The translations under genes were made by a program, and so were the position numbers. Below the pieces are notes generated by a model. The model saw only the letters and a list, made by a program, of their open reading frames with translations. It did no database searches and was not told where the DNA came from. Below, piece by piece: positions 39,719-48,340 of a stretch of 64,000 bases of DNA. The first letter of the stretch is position 1. Each line of letters opens with the position of its first letter. The DNA lies in assembly GCA_015206785.1 (NCBI GenBank), contig JADEZQ010000002.1, positions 1-64,000 of the forward strand. The letters run 5' to 3'. The stretch comes from Quinella sp. 2Q5. Its GTDB lineage: Bacteria; Bacillota; Negativicutes; Selenomonadales; Selenomonadaceae.

Positions 39719-42700
39719 TTGGCGACGGTCAGCATAATCCTGACGAGCTACAATCACGCGGAGTATGTGGCGGCGGCGATTGACAGCGCGTTGAATCAGA
39801 CGTTCGCCGACTTTGAACTGCTCATCGTCGACGACGGATCGACCGACTCAAGCCGCGACATCATCCGCACGTTCGACGACGCGCGGATAAAATTTTTCCT
39901 CTACGACGTCAATCGCGGACCGGCTCTTGCAATCCGTGAGGCGGTCAAGTCTGCGCGGGGCAAATATATCGCCGTGCACCACTCCGACGATTTGTGGACA
40001 CCCGACAAGCTTGCGCGGCAGGTTGAATTCATGGAAGAGCACCCCGACGTTGCCGCATGCTTCACGCGCGTTGAGTTCATTGACGAGCGCGGCGAGACCT
40101 TCACACCCGACGAAAGCGACTTCTATCGAAAAATTTTCGAGGAGCCCAATCGTCCGCGGGCGGCGTGGCTGAATTACTTCTTCCACAAGACGAACTGCCT
40201 TTGCCATCCGTCGGCAATGGTTCGCCGCGACGCCTACGAAAAATTTCGCTTGCTCGATGTCTTCGGCTTTTGGCAGCTGCCCGATTATCTGATGTGGATT
40301 CGGTTGTGCTTCCACGCGGAAATTTTCATTCTGCCCGAACGGCTGACGCGCTTCCGTTTGCGCCGCGAACGTCAGGAAAATTTTTCGGCGGCGTCGTTCG
40401 ATAAGACTGTTCGCATCGAGCTGGAGACGTCTTTCATCATGCGCGAGTTCGTCTACAACTTCACCGACGACAAATTTTTTCTGCAGGTCTTCCCTGAGGC
40501 TCAACGCTTCGTCGTCGGCGGGCAACTCAATCGGCGGTTCGCGTTCGCGCAGCTGTGTCTGCAACGGCAGGGCACGGCGACTTCCGCATTCCGATTGGCG
40601 GGGCTGGACCTGCTCAAAGGTTTGCTCACTTCGCCCGCAAACGCCGCGCAGATAAAAACGCTCTACGACTACGACGAAAAATCTTTCCTGCGGGATGGCG
40701 CACGCTTCGACGTCTTCAACCTGGAGCACAAGCTCGACGTCCTGCACGCGGAAATTTTTGTCGGCACGGAAAATTTTTCGTGGGCGTCGGAAAAAATTGT
40801 TCTCGTCGACGCCGCACGCAACTTCTACGCACGCTTCGACATCGACGTCGACAAGCCCGCCAGATATCTGCGCTTCGACCCCGATAAAAATTTCGTCTCC
40901 GTCAAAATCATTCGCGCCCTCGTCAACGGCACGGCGTGCCCCGTCCTCAACGACAACGCCGGCGAAAATTTTGACGGCTTCCGCAGATTTTGGACGAGCG
41001 ACCCGCAGATTGTCTTCGATGTCGGCGAAGTGTTCGGGCACGTGACGTTTGAGGTCTTCGGCGAGCTGGAGAAAAATTTTTCCGCCACGCTGGACTGGAC
41101 GATTCGTGACATTGTCGCGCAGAATCGGGAGCTTGCCGCACGCAACGAGGATCTTCGTCGGCAGAACGAGGCGATCATAAATTCCAATTCGTGGAAGATG
41201 ACCGAGCCACTGCGTGCCCTGCGACATGGTCTGGACGGCAGCGGCAAGGAAAAATTTTTGTCGGTCATGCGCCTGTTCTACAAGGCGTTGCCCGTGCCCG
41301 ACGACACGAAGACCGCGCTCAAGGACAAGTTCTACACGCGCCTGGCACCGATGCTGAGGAACACGCGGCGTTATCGCAATTGGGAGCGGTCGCGGATTCT
41401 GCCGAGCGCACAGACGGCAGTGCAGATGTATTTCGCGCAGGGTGCCGAAAATTTTTTGCGGGAAGAACTTTTCACACAGCCCGGGACGATTGCCATTCAA
41501 GCGCACATCTTCTACGCTGACCTGCTCGACGAAATTGCCGCCGCCTGCGCGAACATGCCCTACAAGTTCGACGCGCTGATATCGGTCGTTGACGCCGCCA
41601 TCGTCGACAGAGTTCGCGCCGCCTTCGAAAAAATTTCCAACGCCGAGAAAATTATCGTGCGTGTCGTGCCAAACCGTGGACGGGACGTCGCGCCGCTGGT
41701 CGTCGGCTTCGGTGACCTCTTGCCCGCGTATGACTTCATGCTGCACATTCACTCGAAGAAGTCTCTGTACACCGGAGCCGAGCAGATGAATTGGCGGCAA
41801 TATCTCTTCGACGCGCTGATTGGTTCGCCTGAACGTGTGCGAAAAATTTTCCGCGCTTTCGTCGACAATGCAAACGTCGGCGTCATATATCCGCGGCCGG
41901 CTGACAACGTCCCCTACAGCGCGTTCACCTGGCTGAGCAACCGCGCCGTCGGCATGGAGCTGTTGCGGCGGACGGGCATTGCGCCCAATCGCACGGACTA
42001 CTTCGACTTCCCCGCGGGCACGATGTTTTGGGCACGGACGAAGGTTCTGCGGAAATTTTTCGCGGCGGGGCTGACGATTGACGACTTTCCGCCCGAAGCC
42101 GGTCAGAACGACGGAACGATTGCCCACGCCTTCGAACGATCCGTTTTGCTTGCCGCCATCAACGAGGGCATGAGCTATTACGAGTTCGAGCCGACGACCG
42201 AAGCCCATTCCGTCAACTTGGGCAGCAAAAATCTCTGGCAGTATTATGGCCGCACCGCCCGCGAAGTTCGTGAGTTCGTCATCGCCGAGCCCGAAATAAT
42301 TTCCTTCGACATCTTCGACACGCTCATCATGCGTTATGTCGCCCGCCCCGCCCACGTCAACGAGATCATCGCGCTCAAGCTCGCCGACGTCATCGACCGC
42401 GATATCGACTTCCCGACGCTGCGCATCAAGGCTGAGGCTCTGGCTCGTGAACGGACCGGCAGGGACGTCACCATCGACGACATCTACCAAAGTTTTGCGA
42501 CGCTGACCAATCTCGACGCCGCCACCTGCAAAAAAATTCGCGAGCTGGAAATTTCCACCGAAGCTGAACTTTGTCTGCCGCGCAGTGATGTTGTCGCCAT
42601 CATGAACGACGCCCGCGCCCTCGGCAAAAAAATTTGGCTCGTCTCGGATATGTATCTGCCCGCCGCGGATTTGTCGCGACTTCTGACACGTTGCGGCATC

Positions 42701-44056
42701 ACCGACTACGACCGCCTGCTCGTCTCTTGCGAAACCGGTCTTCGCAAAGACACCGCCGCCATCTGGGATCGGCTCGCCGCGAAAAATTTCAACGACCCGA
42801 AAAAATTCGTCCACCTCGGCGACAACGAGACCTCCGACATGCAATTGCCCTGCGACAGAAATTTTGGCGTCTATCACTTGATGAGCGCGTTCAATTTGTT
42901 TTCGCAGACACCGTTCGGGCGTTCGCTGATTGAACAGCTCGGCGGGAAGCTGTCGTTGCACGCGGGGATTTGTTTGGGCGTGGCGTTGGCGAAAAAATTT
43001 CAAAGCCCCTTCCGCCTGCACGACGATCATCGGCTCATCGTCGAGGACTGGCGTGAGATGGGCTACTGGTTCTTCGGACCGCCGCTGTTGACGTTCATGC
43101 TGTGGCTGATTCGGCGCACACGAGACGACGGCGTCAACCGATTGCTGTTCCTGTCGCGCGACGGCTACTTCCTTGAGCCGCTGTACGAATTCGTCACGAG
43201 CCTGCTCAACGTCGCGCCGCTGCCCTCGGAATATTTTCTGACGTCGCGCCGCGCAGTGAGCATCGCTTCCATCGCCGACATCGCCGAGGCAAAAGAACTC
43301 ATCGACCTGCGCTTTGAAGGCACCATCAAAAAATTTTTCCGCCAACGCTTCGACCTCGACCTCAACGACGAACGCGAAGTTCATCTGCCCGAACGCGACG
43401 CCAAAATTATTTGCGACCTCATCGACGCGCACGCCGCAGAAATTTTGTTGAAGGCTCAAACTGAACGCGCCGCCTACGAAAAATACATCGCCACCTTCGG
43501 CGACATCGACGGGGCGGGCGTCGTGGACATGGGCTACTCCGGCACGATTCAATACTATCTGCAACGGCTCACGGGAAAAATTTTCACGGGCTACTATTTC
43601 GCCACCAGCGCGACCAATCGCTTCGGAGCCGACGCCGCCGACCGAATGCGCGGCTGCTTCACCGAGGGCGACAACTACGCCACGACCGCCTGCGCCGTCT
43701 ATCGCTATCAGCTGCTGTTCGAGACGATCCTCACCGCGCCAGACGCTCAGCTGAAAAATTTCGACGACAACGGCAATCCCGTGTTCGCCGCGCCGGAGCC
43801 CGGGCAAAGTCACTTCGACGACATCAAACGGATTCACGACGGCATCAAAGATTTTTGTCGCGACGTTGCAGGAATTTTCGGCGACGTGTTGCTTGATGTG
43901 CCGCTCGACAAAAATTTCATCGACGCTTGGGTTCGCGCCTTCGTCCACGACACGAAGATCATCGCCCCGAATCTGCGCGGCATCTTCGCTCTCGACGACG
44001 ACTACTGCAACACTTTCCACGGCAATGCGCTCGACTTCTACCTGAGCCAGACGTGA
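39719..44056 (+). CDS. multidomain glycosyltransferase (GT2 + RgpF-like + HAD-like)
   Basis: This 1445-residue cytoplasmic polysaccharide enzyme has an N-terminal GT2 domain (about 1-230: VSIILTSYNHAEYV, LLIVDDGSTDSS, HHSDDLW). A beta-rich linker and a short coiled coil end in NSNSWKMTEPLRALRHG. An RgpF-like rhamnan-synthesis domain follows (about 560-850: VPNRGRDVAPLV, MLHIHSKKS). Then comes a HAD-like domain (from about 880: ISFDIFDTLIMR, VSDMYLP, HLGDNETSD) and a C-terminal region (VVDMGYSGTIQYYL). The TTG at 39719 follows GAAGGGGG. It probably polymerises a cell-surface glycan. Confidence 0.85.
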   Translation: MATVSIILTSYNHAEYVAAAIDSALNQTFADFELLIVDDGSTDSSRDIIRTFDDARIKFFLYDVNRGPALAIREAVKSARGKYIAVHHSDDLWTPDKLARQVEFMEEHPDVAACFTRVEFIDERGETFTPDESDFYRKIFEEPNRPRAAWLNYFFHKTNCLCHPSAMVRRDAYEKFRLLDVFGFWQLPDYLMWIRLCFHAEIFILPERLTRFRLRRERQENFSAASFDKTVRIELETSFIMREFVYNFTDDKFFLQVFPEAQRFVVGGQLNRRFAFAQLCLQRQGTATSAFRLAGLDLLKGLLTSPANAAQIKTLYDYDEKSFLRDGARFDVFNLEHKLDVLHAEIFVGTENFSWASEKIVLVDAARNFYARFDIDVDKPARYLRFDPDKNFVSVKIIRALVNGTACPVLNDNAGENFDGFRRFWTSDPQIVFDVGEVFGHVTFEVFGELEKNFSATLDWTIRDIVAQNRELAARNEDLRRQNEAIINSNSWKMTEPLRALRHGLDGSGKEKFLSVMRLFYKALPVPDDTKTALKDKFYTRLAPMLRNTRRYRNWERSRILPSAQTAVQMYFAQGAENFLREELFTQPGTIAIQAHIFYADLLDEIAAACANMPYKFDALISVVDAAIVDRVRAAFEKISNAEKIIVRVVPNRGRDVAPLVVGFGDLLPAYDFMLHIHSKKSLYTGAEQMNWRQYLFDALIGSPERVRKIFRAFVDNANVGVIYPRPADNVPYSAFTWLSNRAVGMELLRRTGIAPNRTDYFDFPAGTMFWARTKVLRKFFAAGLTIDDFPPEAGQNDGTIAHAFERSVLLAAINEGMSYYEFEPTTEAHSVNLGSKNLWQYYGRTAREVREFVIAEPEIISFDIFDTLIMRYVARPAHVNEIIALKLADVIDRDIDFPTLRIKAEALARERTGRDVTIDDIYQSFATLTNLDAATCKKIRELEISTEAELCLPRSDVVAIMNDARALGKKIWLVSDMYLPAADLSRLLTRCGITDYDRLLVSCETGLRKDTAAIWDRLAAKNFNDPKKFVHLGDNETSDMQLPCDRNFGVYHLMSAFNLFSQTPFGRSLIEQLGGKLSLHAGICLGVALAKKFQSPFRLHDDHRLIVEDWREMGYWFFGPPLLTFMLWLIRRTRDDGVNRLLFLSRDGYFLEPLYEFVTSLLNVAPLPSEYFLTSRRAVSIASIADIAEAKELIDLRFEGTIKKFFRQRFDLDLNDEREVHLPERDAKIICDLIDAHAAEILLKAQTERAAYEKYIATFGDIDGAGVVDMGYSGTIQYYLQRLTGKIFTGYYFATSATNRFGADAADRMRGCFTEGDNYATTACAVYRYQLLFETILTAPDAQLKNFDDNGNPVFAAPEPGQSHFDDIKRIHDGIKDFCRDVAGIFGDVLLDVPLDKNFIDAWVRAFVHDTKIIAPNLRGIFALDDDYCNTFHGNALDFYLSQT

Positions 44057-44059
44057 CGT

Positions 44060-44245
44060 CACCCGTTGAAGTCAGCGATAACGAGGCCGCCCATGGACGG
44101 GCGGCCGCCGGCATACGACGTCGTGATGCGTCGTTGCCGGTTCGGAGGTCTTTTTCTTTGCTACTTTCTTTTGGACCCGCAAAAGAAAGTAGATCTAACC
44201 GCAAACGCAGTGAGCAACAACAGACGCAGTCATCAACCGCAGACG
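44060..44245 (+). repeat. triple-hairpin dispersed element, copy C
   Basis: It starts CACCCGTTGAAG 4 bp after the glycosyltransferase stop. H1 is 44085-44106, H2 is 44108-44140 and H3 is 44161-44192 with 13-bp arms, followed by the conserved CGCAAACGCAGTGAGCAACA tail. Same sense as the upstream gene. Confidence 0.9.
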
Positions 44246-44252
44246 CCGACGC

Positions 44253-44293
44253 AAAAAAAATCCCTCCGCCGCAAATGACGGGGGGATTTTTCG
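44253..44293. terminator. bidirectional terminator between glycosyltransferase and thrC
   Basis: An A-run, AATCCC...CCG and CGG...GGGATT arms and a T-run serve both converging genes. Confidence 0.8.
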
Positions 44294-44302
44294 TTGGAAG
44301 GT

Positions 44303-45811
44303 TCAGCCCTCTGCGAAGGCAAGGACGCGTGACGCCATCTCCTCCGGATTGCAAACGTCCGTGTGCAAAATCTTCGCCGACGACAGCTCTGCCAGGTTGC
44401 GCGGAATTCTGACGCCCGTCAAAGTGTTGAGCTGCTCCAACTGCGCCAAATCGTCCACGCCGTCTGTTGACTGTTCAAGAGCCTCCAACACCGCGCCGGT
44501 GAATTTGTACGGGCTGGCAGTAGACGCGCTCAATACCGGCGTGAAGTCGTTCGTCCTGCCGCGATACTTGCTCAACGCCGCGACTGAAACGGCGGTGTGC
44601 GTGTCCATCAGGTACTTGAACGAATCGTAGACGCGCTTGATGAAAAGCTTCGTCTCGTCCTCGGTGATGTATTCGGCGATAAAAATTTTGTCCAGACGTT
44701 CCTTGAGCTTGTGTTCGATTTTGTACTTGCCGCGCTCCGCCAAGTCCTTCATGTAGCGGCTGACCTGTTTGCAATCGCCGCCGCTTTCGTGATACAGCAG
44801 ACGTTCCAGGTTGCTGGATATGAGAATATCCATCGAAGGCGTGATCGTCCTGAAGAAGTCGCGGTTGCGGTTGTATGTGCCGAAGACGAAGAACTCCGTG
44901 AGGACGTTGTTGATGTTCGAGGCGCAGATCAATTTGCTGACGGGCAGCCCCATCTTAAGCGCGTAGTAGGCGGCGAGAATGTTGCCGAAGTTTCCCGTGG
45001 GCACGCTGATGTGAATCTTGTCGCCGAGCTTGATTTGCTTCGCCTGAATCATTTCGACGTAGCCCGAAAAGTAGTAGGCAATCTGCGGGACGAGCCGACC
45101 CCAGTTGATTGAGTTTGCCGAGCTGAGCTTGACGCCGAGCTTGTCGAGTTCGTAGTTGATGACTTTGTCGCCGAAAATTTTTTTGACGCCGGTCTGAGCA
45201 TCGTCGAAGTTCCCGCGCACGGCAGTGACGTTGACGTTGTCGCCGCGCTGAGTGACCATCTGCAACCGCTGAATTTTGCTGACGCCGCCGTCGGGATAGA
45301 AGACCATGACCTTGGTCTGAGGCACGTCCGCGAAGCCCGCCAGAGCCGCCTTGCCGGTGTCACCCGACGTCGCCACGAGGATCAGAATCGTTTTGGTTTC
45401 GCCGACCTTCTTCAACGCCAAAGACATCAGCCGCGGCAACATCTGCAGGGCAATATCTTTGAACGCGCTTGTAGGACCGTGCCACAGTTCCATTGAGCCG
45501 ACGGGCGCGACGGGGTCGTCGGGGTCTTGAATCAAAATCATAACGGGCACGCGGTTGGGCACATCGAACCAGTTGTAAGCCAGTTCGGTACATTCGCCGA
45601 GCTCTTCGGGCGTGTAGTCCGTCAAGTATTTTCCGAGGAGCCAGGCGGCGCGTTGTTCGTAGGTTTTGTCGACGAGGGCACCTATCTCGTCGAGCGTGAC
45701 CTTCGGAATTTTTTCGGGGACGAAGAGCCCGCCGTCCGCCGCGAGCCCCTGAAGAATGGCTTCGGCAGAAGAGATCGGTTTCGTCTTTGAACGTGTGCTG
45801 ACGTATTTCAA
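44303..45811 (-). CDS. thrC: threonine synthase
   Basis: This roughly 502-residue PLP enzyme converts O-phosphohomoserine to threonine. It begins KYVSTRSK and has the PLP lysine in HGPTSAFKDIALQ. VATSGDTGKAALAGF and ISVPTGNFGNILAAYYA are family motifs. The preferred start is the TTG at 45811 (M-KYVSTR, the family's usual beginning), with AAAGGAG 8 bp away; the ATG at 45817 lies only 2 bp from it. It is last in a four-gene operon whose other members have no clear link to threonine. Confidence 0.95.
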   Translation of the reverse strand: MKYVSTRSKTKPISSAEAILQGLAADGGLFVPEKIPKVTLDEIGALVDKTYEQRAAWLLGKYLTDYTPEELGECTELAYNWFDVPNRVPVMILIQDPDDPVAPVGSMELWHGPTSAFKDIALQMLPRLMSLALKKVGETKTILILVATSGDTGKAALAGFADVPQTKVMVFYPDGGVSKIQRLQMVTQRGDNVNVTAVRGNFDDAQTGVKKIFGDKVINYELDKLGVKLSSANSINWGRLVPQIAYYFSGYVEMIQAKQIKLGDKIHISVPTGNFGNILAAYYALKMGLPVSKLICASNINNVLTEFFVFGTYNRNRDFFRTITPSMDILISSNLERLLYHESGGDCKQVSRYMKDLAERGKYKIEHKLKERLDKIFIAEYITEDETKLFIKRVYDSFKYLMDTHTAVSVAALSKYRGRTNDFTPVLSASTASPYKFTGAVLEALEQSTDGVDDLAQLEQLNTLTGVRIPRNLAELSSAKILHTDVCNPEEMASRVLAFAEG

Positions 45812-45825
45812 ATTCATGTCTCCTT

Positions 45826-46125
45826 TCATCTTAGCAACGAGATAATGACCGTGACGACCATCGCGCCGATAGCCCCCATCGCCGTCAACGACAGGTTGCG
45901 CACGTGCTTGCCCATGTCGTTGATGTTGTTTTGCATGTTGTTGATTGTCTGGCGGATTTCGCGCATGTCTTCCGCACGCATTTGGTTTTGCTGACGCATC
46001 TCGGCTTTGAAGTCTTTCATTTCGCGAACCAAATCTTCGACCTTAATCAGAACGGCATCAGTTCGTGCATTTTGGGCGTCGATTTGGCGTTGAAGATTTT
46101 CATTGATTCGTTCTTGTTCAGTCAT
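45826..46125 (-). CDS. coiled-coil protein with C-terminal membrane helix (99 aa)
   Basis: This tail-anchored small protein has a long Gln/Asn/Arg-rich coiled coil (residues 1-75) and a C-terminal hydrophobic helix, LTAMGAIGAMVVTVIISLLR. The layout resembles XhlA-type proteins, but no phage genes are near. AAAGGAAG lies 8 bp before the ATG at 46125. It sits 15 bp after the degenerate P-type ATPase gene and may be its partner. Function unknown. Confidence 0.7.
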   Translation of the reverse strand: MTEQERINENLQRQIDAQNARTDAVLIKVEDLVREMKDFKAEMRQQNQMRAEDMREIRQTINNMQNNINDMGKHVRNLSLTAMGAIGAMVVTVIISLLR

Positions 46126-46140
46126 TGTAATCACTTCCTT

Positions 46141-47325
46141 TCAGCGGGTGCGCAGAGAGTTGGCGACGATGAGCGAGGAGAAAATTGCTACGCCGACAGT
46201 TGCAACGAGCGGGTGAAAGGATATCGGCAGGAACGCGGAAGCGATTGCGGGCGGAATCAATATGACCCACGAGGCGAGCGCGAGCCTTCGATTGAGCTTG
46301 AGGACGCTGATGACTTTGAGAGCGACATCACGCACGGGCAAGAAGCTTTCGAGCGTCGGCAGTTCAAAGTCGGGCGCAACGTCTGCTGAATCTTCGGGCG
46401 CGAGTGAATCCGCCAACATAAACGAGACGTCGCCGCTTAGGAGCGCGGGCAAGTCGTTGGCGTCGGCGGCGATGACTGCGACGATGTTTCCTTTGGCGCG
46501 GAAGATTTGAACTTCGCGAGCCTTGCCTTCGGGCGTGAGGTTCGTGCGGATATGCGTGAGCGTCGGGAAGTCTTTGGCGATGCGGTTGGACATCTTCTTC
46601 GGTTGGGCGGTGAGCAACAGAATTTCCAGACCGCCGCGCCTGACGGCACCGAGGAATTTTTTTGCGGCGGGGCTGAGTTCGTCTTTGAGGGCGATGAGCC
46701 CGCGAGCGAGCCTGCCGGTTGCGACGACGACGACGGATTTTCCCTTGACGAGGAGCTGATCGATTCGCGTGCGCAGGTTCGCGCTGATGGAGACGTTCAA
46801 GCTTTCGAGCCAGGCGGGGTTGCCGACGCGGATGACGGTATCGTTAACGAGAGCTTCAACGCCGCGGGCGGGCAGTTCACGAGATTCCTTCGCACGATTG
46901 AGCGGCAGCTCGCGAATGACGGCGGTATCGAAGATCATGCGCCCGATGATGTGTTGAGCGTCGCGTTCGGCGTCGGCGGCGAGCTTGAGGAGGTTTGCCT
47001 GACTCATTGCTTGCGGCACCAGGTCGGTGATAAAAAATTTTCCGTCGGTGAGCACGCGATTGAACGGCAGAGCCAGGACGTTGACGTCCGCCAAAATTTT
47101 CAGCGCGTCGGGATTGTTGACGGTCACGCCGAATTTTTTGAGCTTCCTGCCGGCCATCTGCAACGTGAACGCTGACGCCATTACGAGGCAAATCGGTGAG
47201 GAGGCGATGAAAACCGACAGCCCTGTCATGAACGCCGCATCTGCCCCGCGCGTGAAGAAGACGTAGCCGCCGAGCGCACCGCTGATCAAGACGTCCAGCA
47301 GCAGGAGCAGAAGTGTTTGCCGCAT
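46141..47325 (-). CDS. catalytically degenerate P-type ATPase-like protein
   Basis: This 394-residue protein aligns with the second half of P1B metal ATPases, but every key motif is altered. The membrane CPC is SPI (43-45) and the phosphorylation loop DKTGTLT is PFNRVLT (87-93). The TGD is TAQ (239-241) and GDGINDAPAL is AADANDLPAL (286-295). The actuator domain with TGE is missing. Hydrophobic helices flank the soluble part. The frame is intact, so a non-transport role is likely. The ATG at 47325 overlaps the preceding stop (TGATG). Confidence 0.8.
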   Translation of the reverse strand: MRQTLLLLLLDVLISGALGGYVFFTRGADAAFMTGLSVFIASSPICLVMASAFTLQMAGRKLKKFGVTVNNPDALKILADVNVLALPFNRVLTDGKFFITDLVPQAMSQANLLKLAADAERDAQHIIGRMIFDTAVIRELPLNRAKESRELPARGVEALVNDTVIRVGNPAWLESLNVSISANLRTRIDQLLVKGKSVVVVATGRLARGLIALKDELSPAAKKFLGAVRRGGLEILLLTAQPKKMSNRIAKDFPTLTHIRTNLTPEGKAREVQIFRAKGNIVAVIAADANDLPALLSGDVSFMLADSLAPEDSADVAPDFELPTLESFLPVRDVALKVISVLKLNRRLALASWVILIPPAIASAFLPISFHPLVATVGVAIFSSLIVANSLRTR

Positions 47326-48293
47326 CAACTGTTGACGACGTTGACGGGTTTCTTGTCGAGCCACGCCTTGAGATTGTCGACGGCGATGTTCATCAGGCGC
47401 GCGCGAGATTCTTTCGGTGCCCAGCTGATGTGCGGGGTGATGAAGCAGTTCTTTGCGCCGAGCAAGGGATTGTCACCGCGAATCGGTTCGGAGCTGACGA
47501 CGTCGAGTCCGGCGGCGGCGACCTTGCCGCTGTCGAGGGCGTCGCGCAGATCCTGTTCGACGACGAGCGGTCCGCGGCTGTTGTTGAGGATTATGACGCC
47601 GTCTTTCATTTTGGCGATGTTCTCGCGGCAGATAATGCCCTGCGTCGATGGGAACAGCGGACAATGCAACGCGATGACGTCGGAGGTGGAGAACAGTTCG
47701 TCGAGCTCAACGAAGGAGCAATCACCCAGCTTGGTGCCGACTTCACGCATTGCGTCGAAGGCGATGACCTTCATGCCGAAAGCTTGAGCCAGCTTGCCCG
47801 TCGTTTGACCGATACGCCCGTAGCCGATGATGCCCATAGTCTTGTCCGCCAGCTCAATCAGCGGATAATCCCAGAAGCAGAAGTCGGGGCAGCTTTCCCA
47901 ACGACCGTCGTGCACGGCTTGGCTGTGATGGGCGACGTGATGACAAATCTCCAGCAACAGTGCGAAGGCGAATTGCGCAACCGACTGCGTGCCGTATGTC
48001 GGGATGTTGGTGACGGGAATGTTCTTCGCCTTGGCGGCGGCGACGTCGACGACGTTGTAGCCGGTGGCGAGCACGCCGATGTACTTGACGGAAGGGCACG
48101 CGTCCAGAATTTTTTTCGTCAGCGGCGTCTTGTTCGTGAAGACAATTTCCGCGTCGCCGATGCGTGAAATAATCTCCGCATCGTCGGTCAAGCTCGTGCG
48201 GTCGTAAATCTTGCACGCGCCCAGAGATTCAAGTCCCGCCCAGCTCAAATCGCCGGGGTTCAACGTGTAGCCGTCCAAAACAACAATCTTCAT
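47325..48293 (-). CDS. D-2-hydroxyacid dehydrogenase (glycerate dehydrogenase-like)
   Basis: This 322-residue NAD-dependent oxidoreductase has the Rossmann motif GIIGYGRIGQTTGKLA. Catalytic residues are Arg in NNSRGPLVVE, Glu in VVSSEPIRGDNP and His in FITPHISWAPKESR. Its close pattern to HprA suggests hydroxypyruvate or glyoxylate reduction. The ATG at 48293 has GGAGG 8 bp upstream. It is the first gene of the operon ending in thrC, so a role near serine/glycerate metabolism is possible but not shown. Confidence 0.9.
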   Translation of the reverse strand: MKIVVLDGYTLNPGDLSWAGLESLGACKIYDRTSLTDDAEIISRIGDAEIVFTNKTPLTKKILDACPSVKYIGVLATGYNVVDVAAAKAKNIPVTNIPTYGTQSVAQFAFALLLEICHHVAHHSQAVHDGRWESCPDFCFWDYPLIELADKTMGIIGYGRIGQTTGKLAQAFGMKVIAFDAMREVGTKLGDCSFVELDELFSTSDVIALHCPLFPSTQGIICRENIAKMKDGVIILNNSRGPLVVEQDLRDALDSGKVAAAGLDVVSSEPIRGDNPLLGAKNCFITPHISWAPKESRARLMNIAVDNLKAWLDKKPVNVVNS

Positions 48294-48340
48294 GGTGATG
48301 ACCTCCTTCGAGTAATTTATACACCGCGCGGCATTGAGAT

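Noticed and set aside
39848..44062. Very long open frame (1404 codons) antisense to the giant glycosyltransferase
   Set aside because: The sense frame has clear GT2, RgpF and HAD motifs. The antisense frame has only low-complexity composition from codon bias.
44060..44245. Flanking direct repeats for element copy C
   Set aside because: No repeat longer than a few bases was found at its borders.
45826..46125. Coiled-coil/TM protein as a phage XhlA-holin module
   Set aside because: There is no endolysin, holin or other phage gene nearby; the gene is embedded in a metabolic operon.
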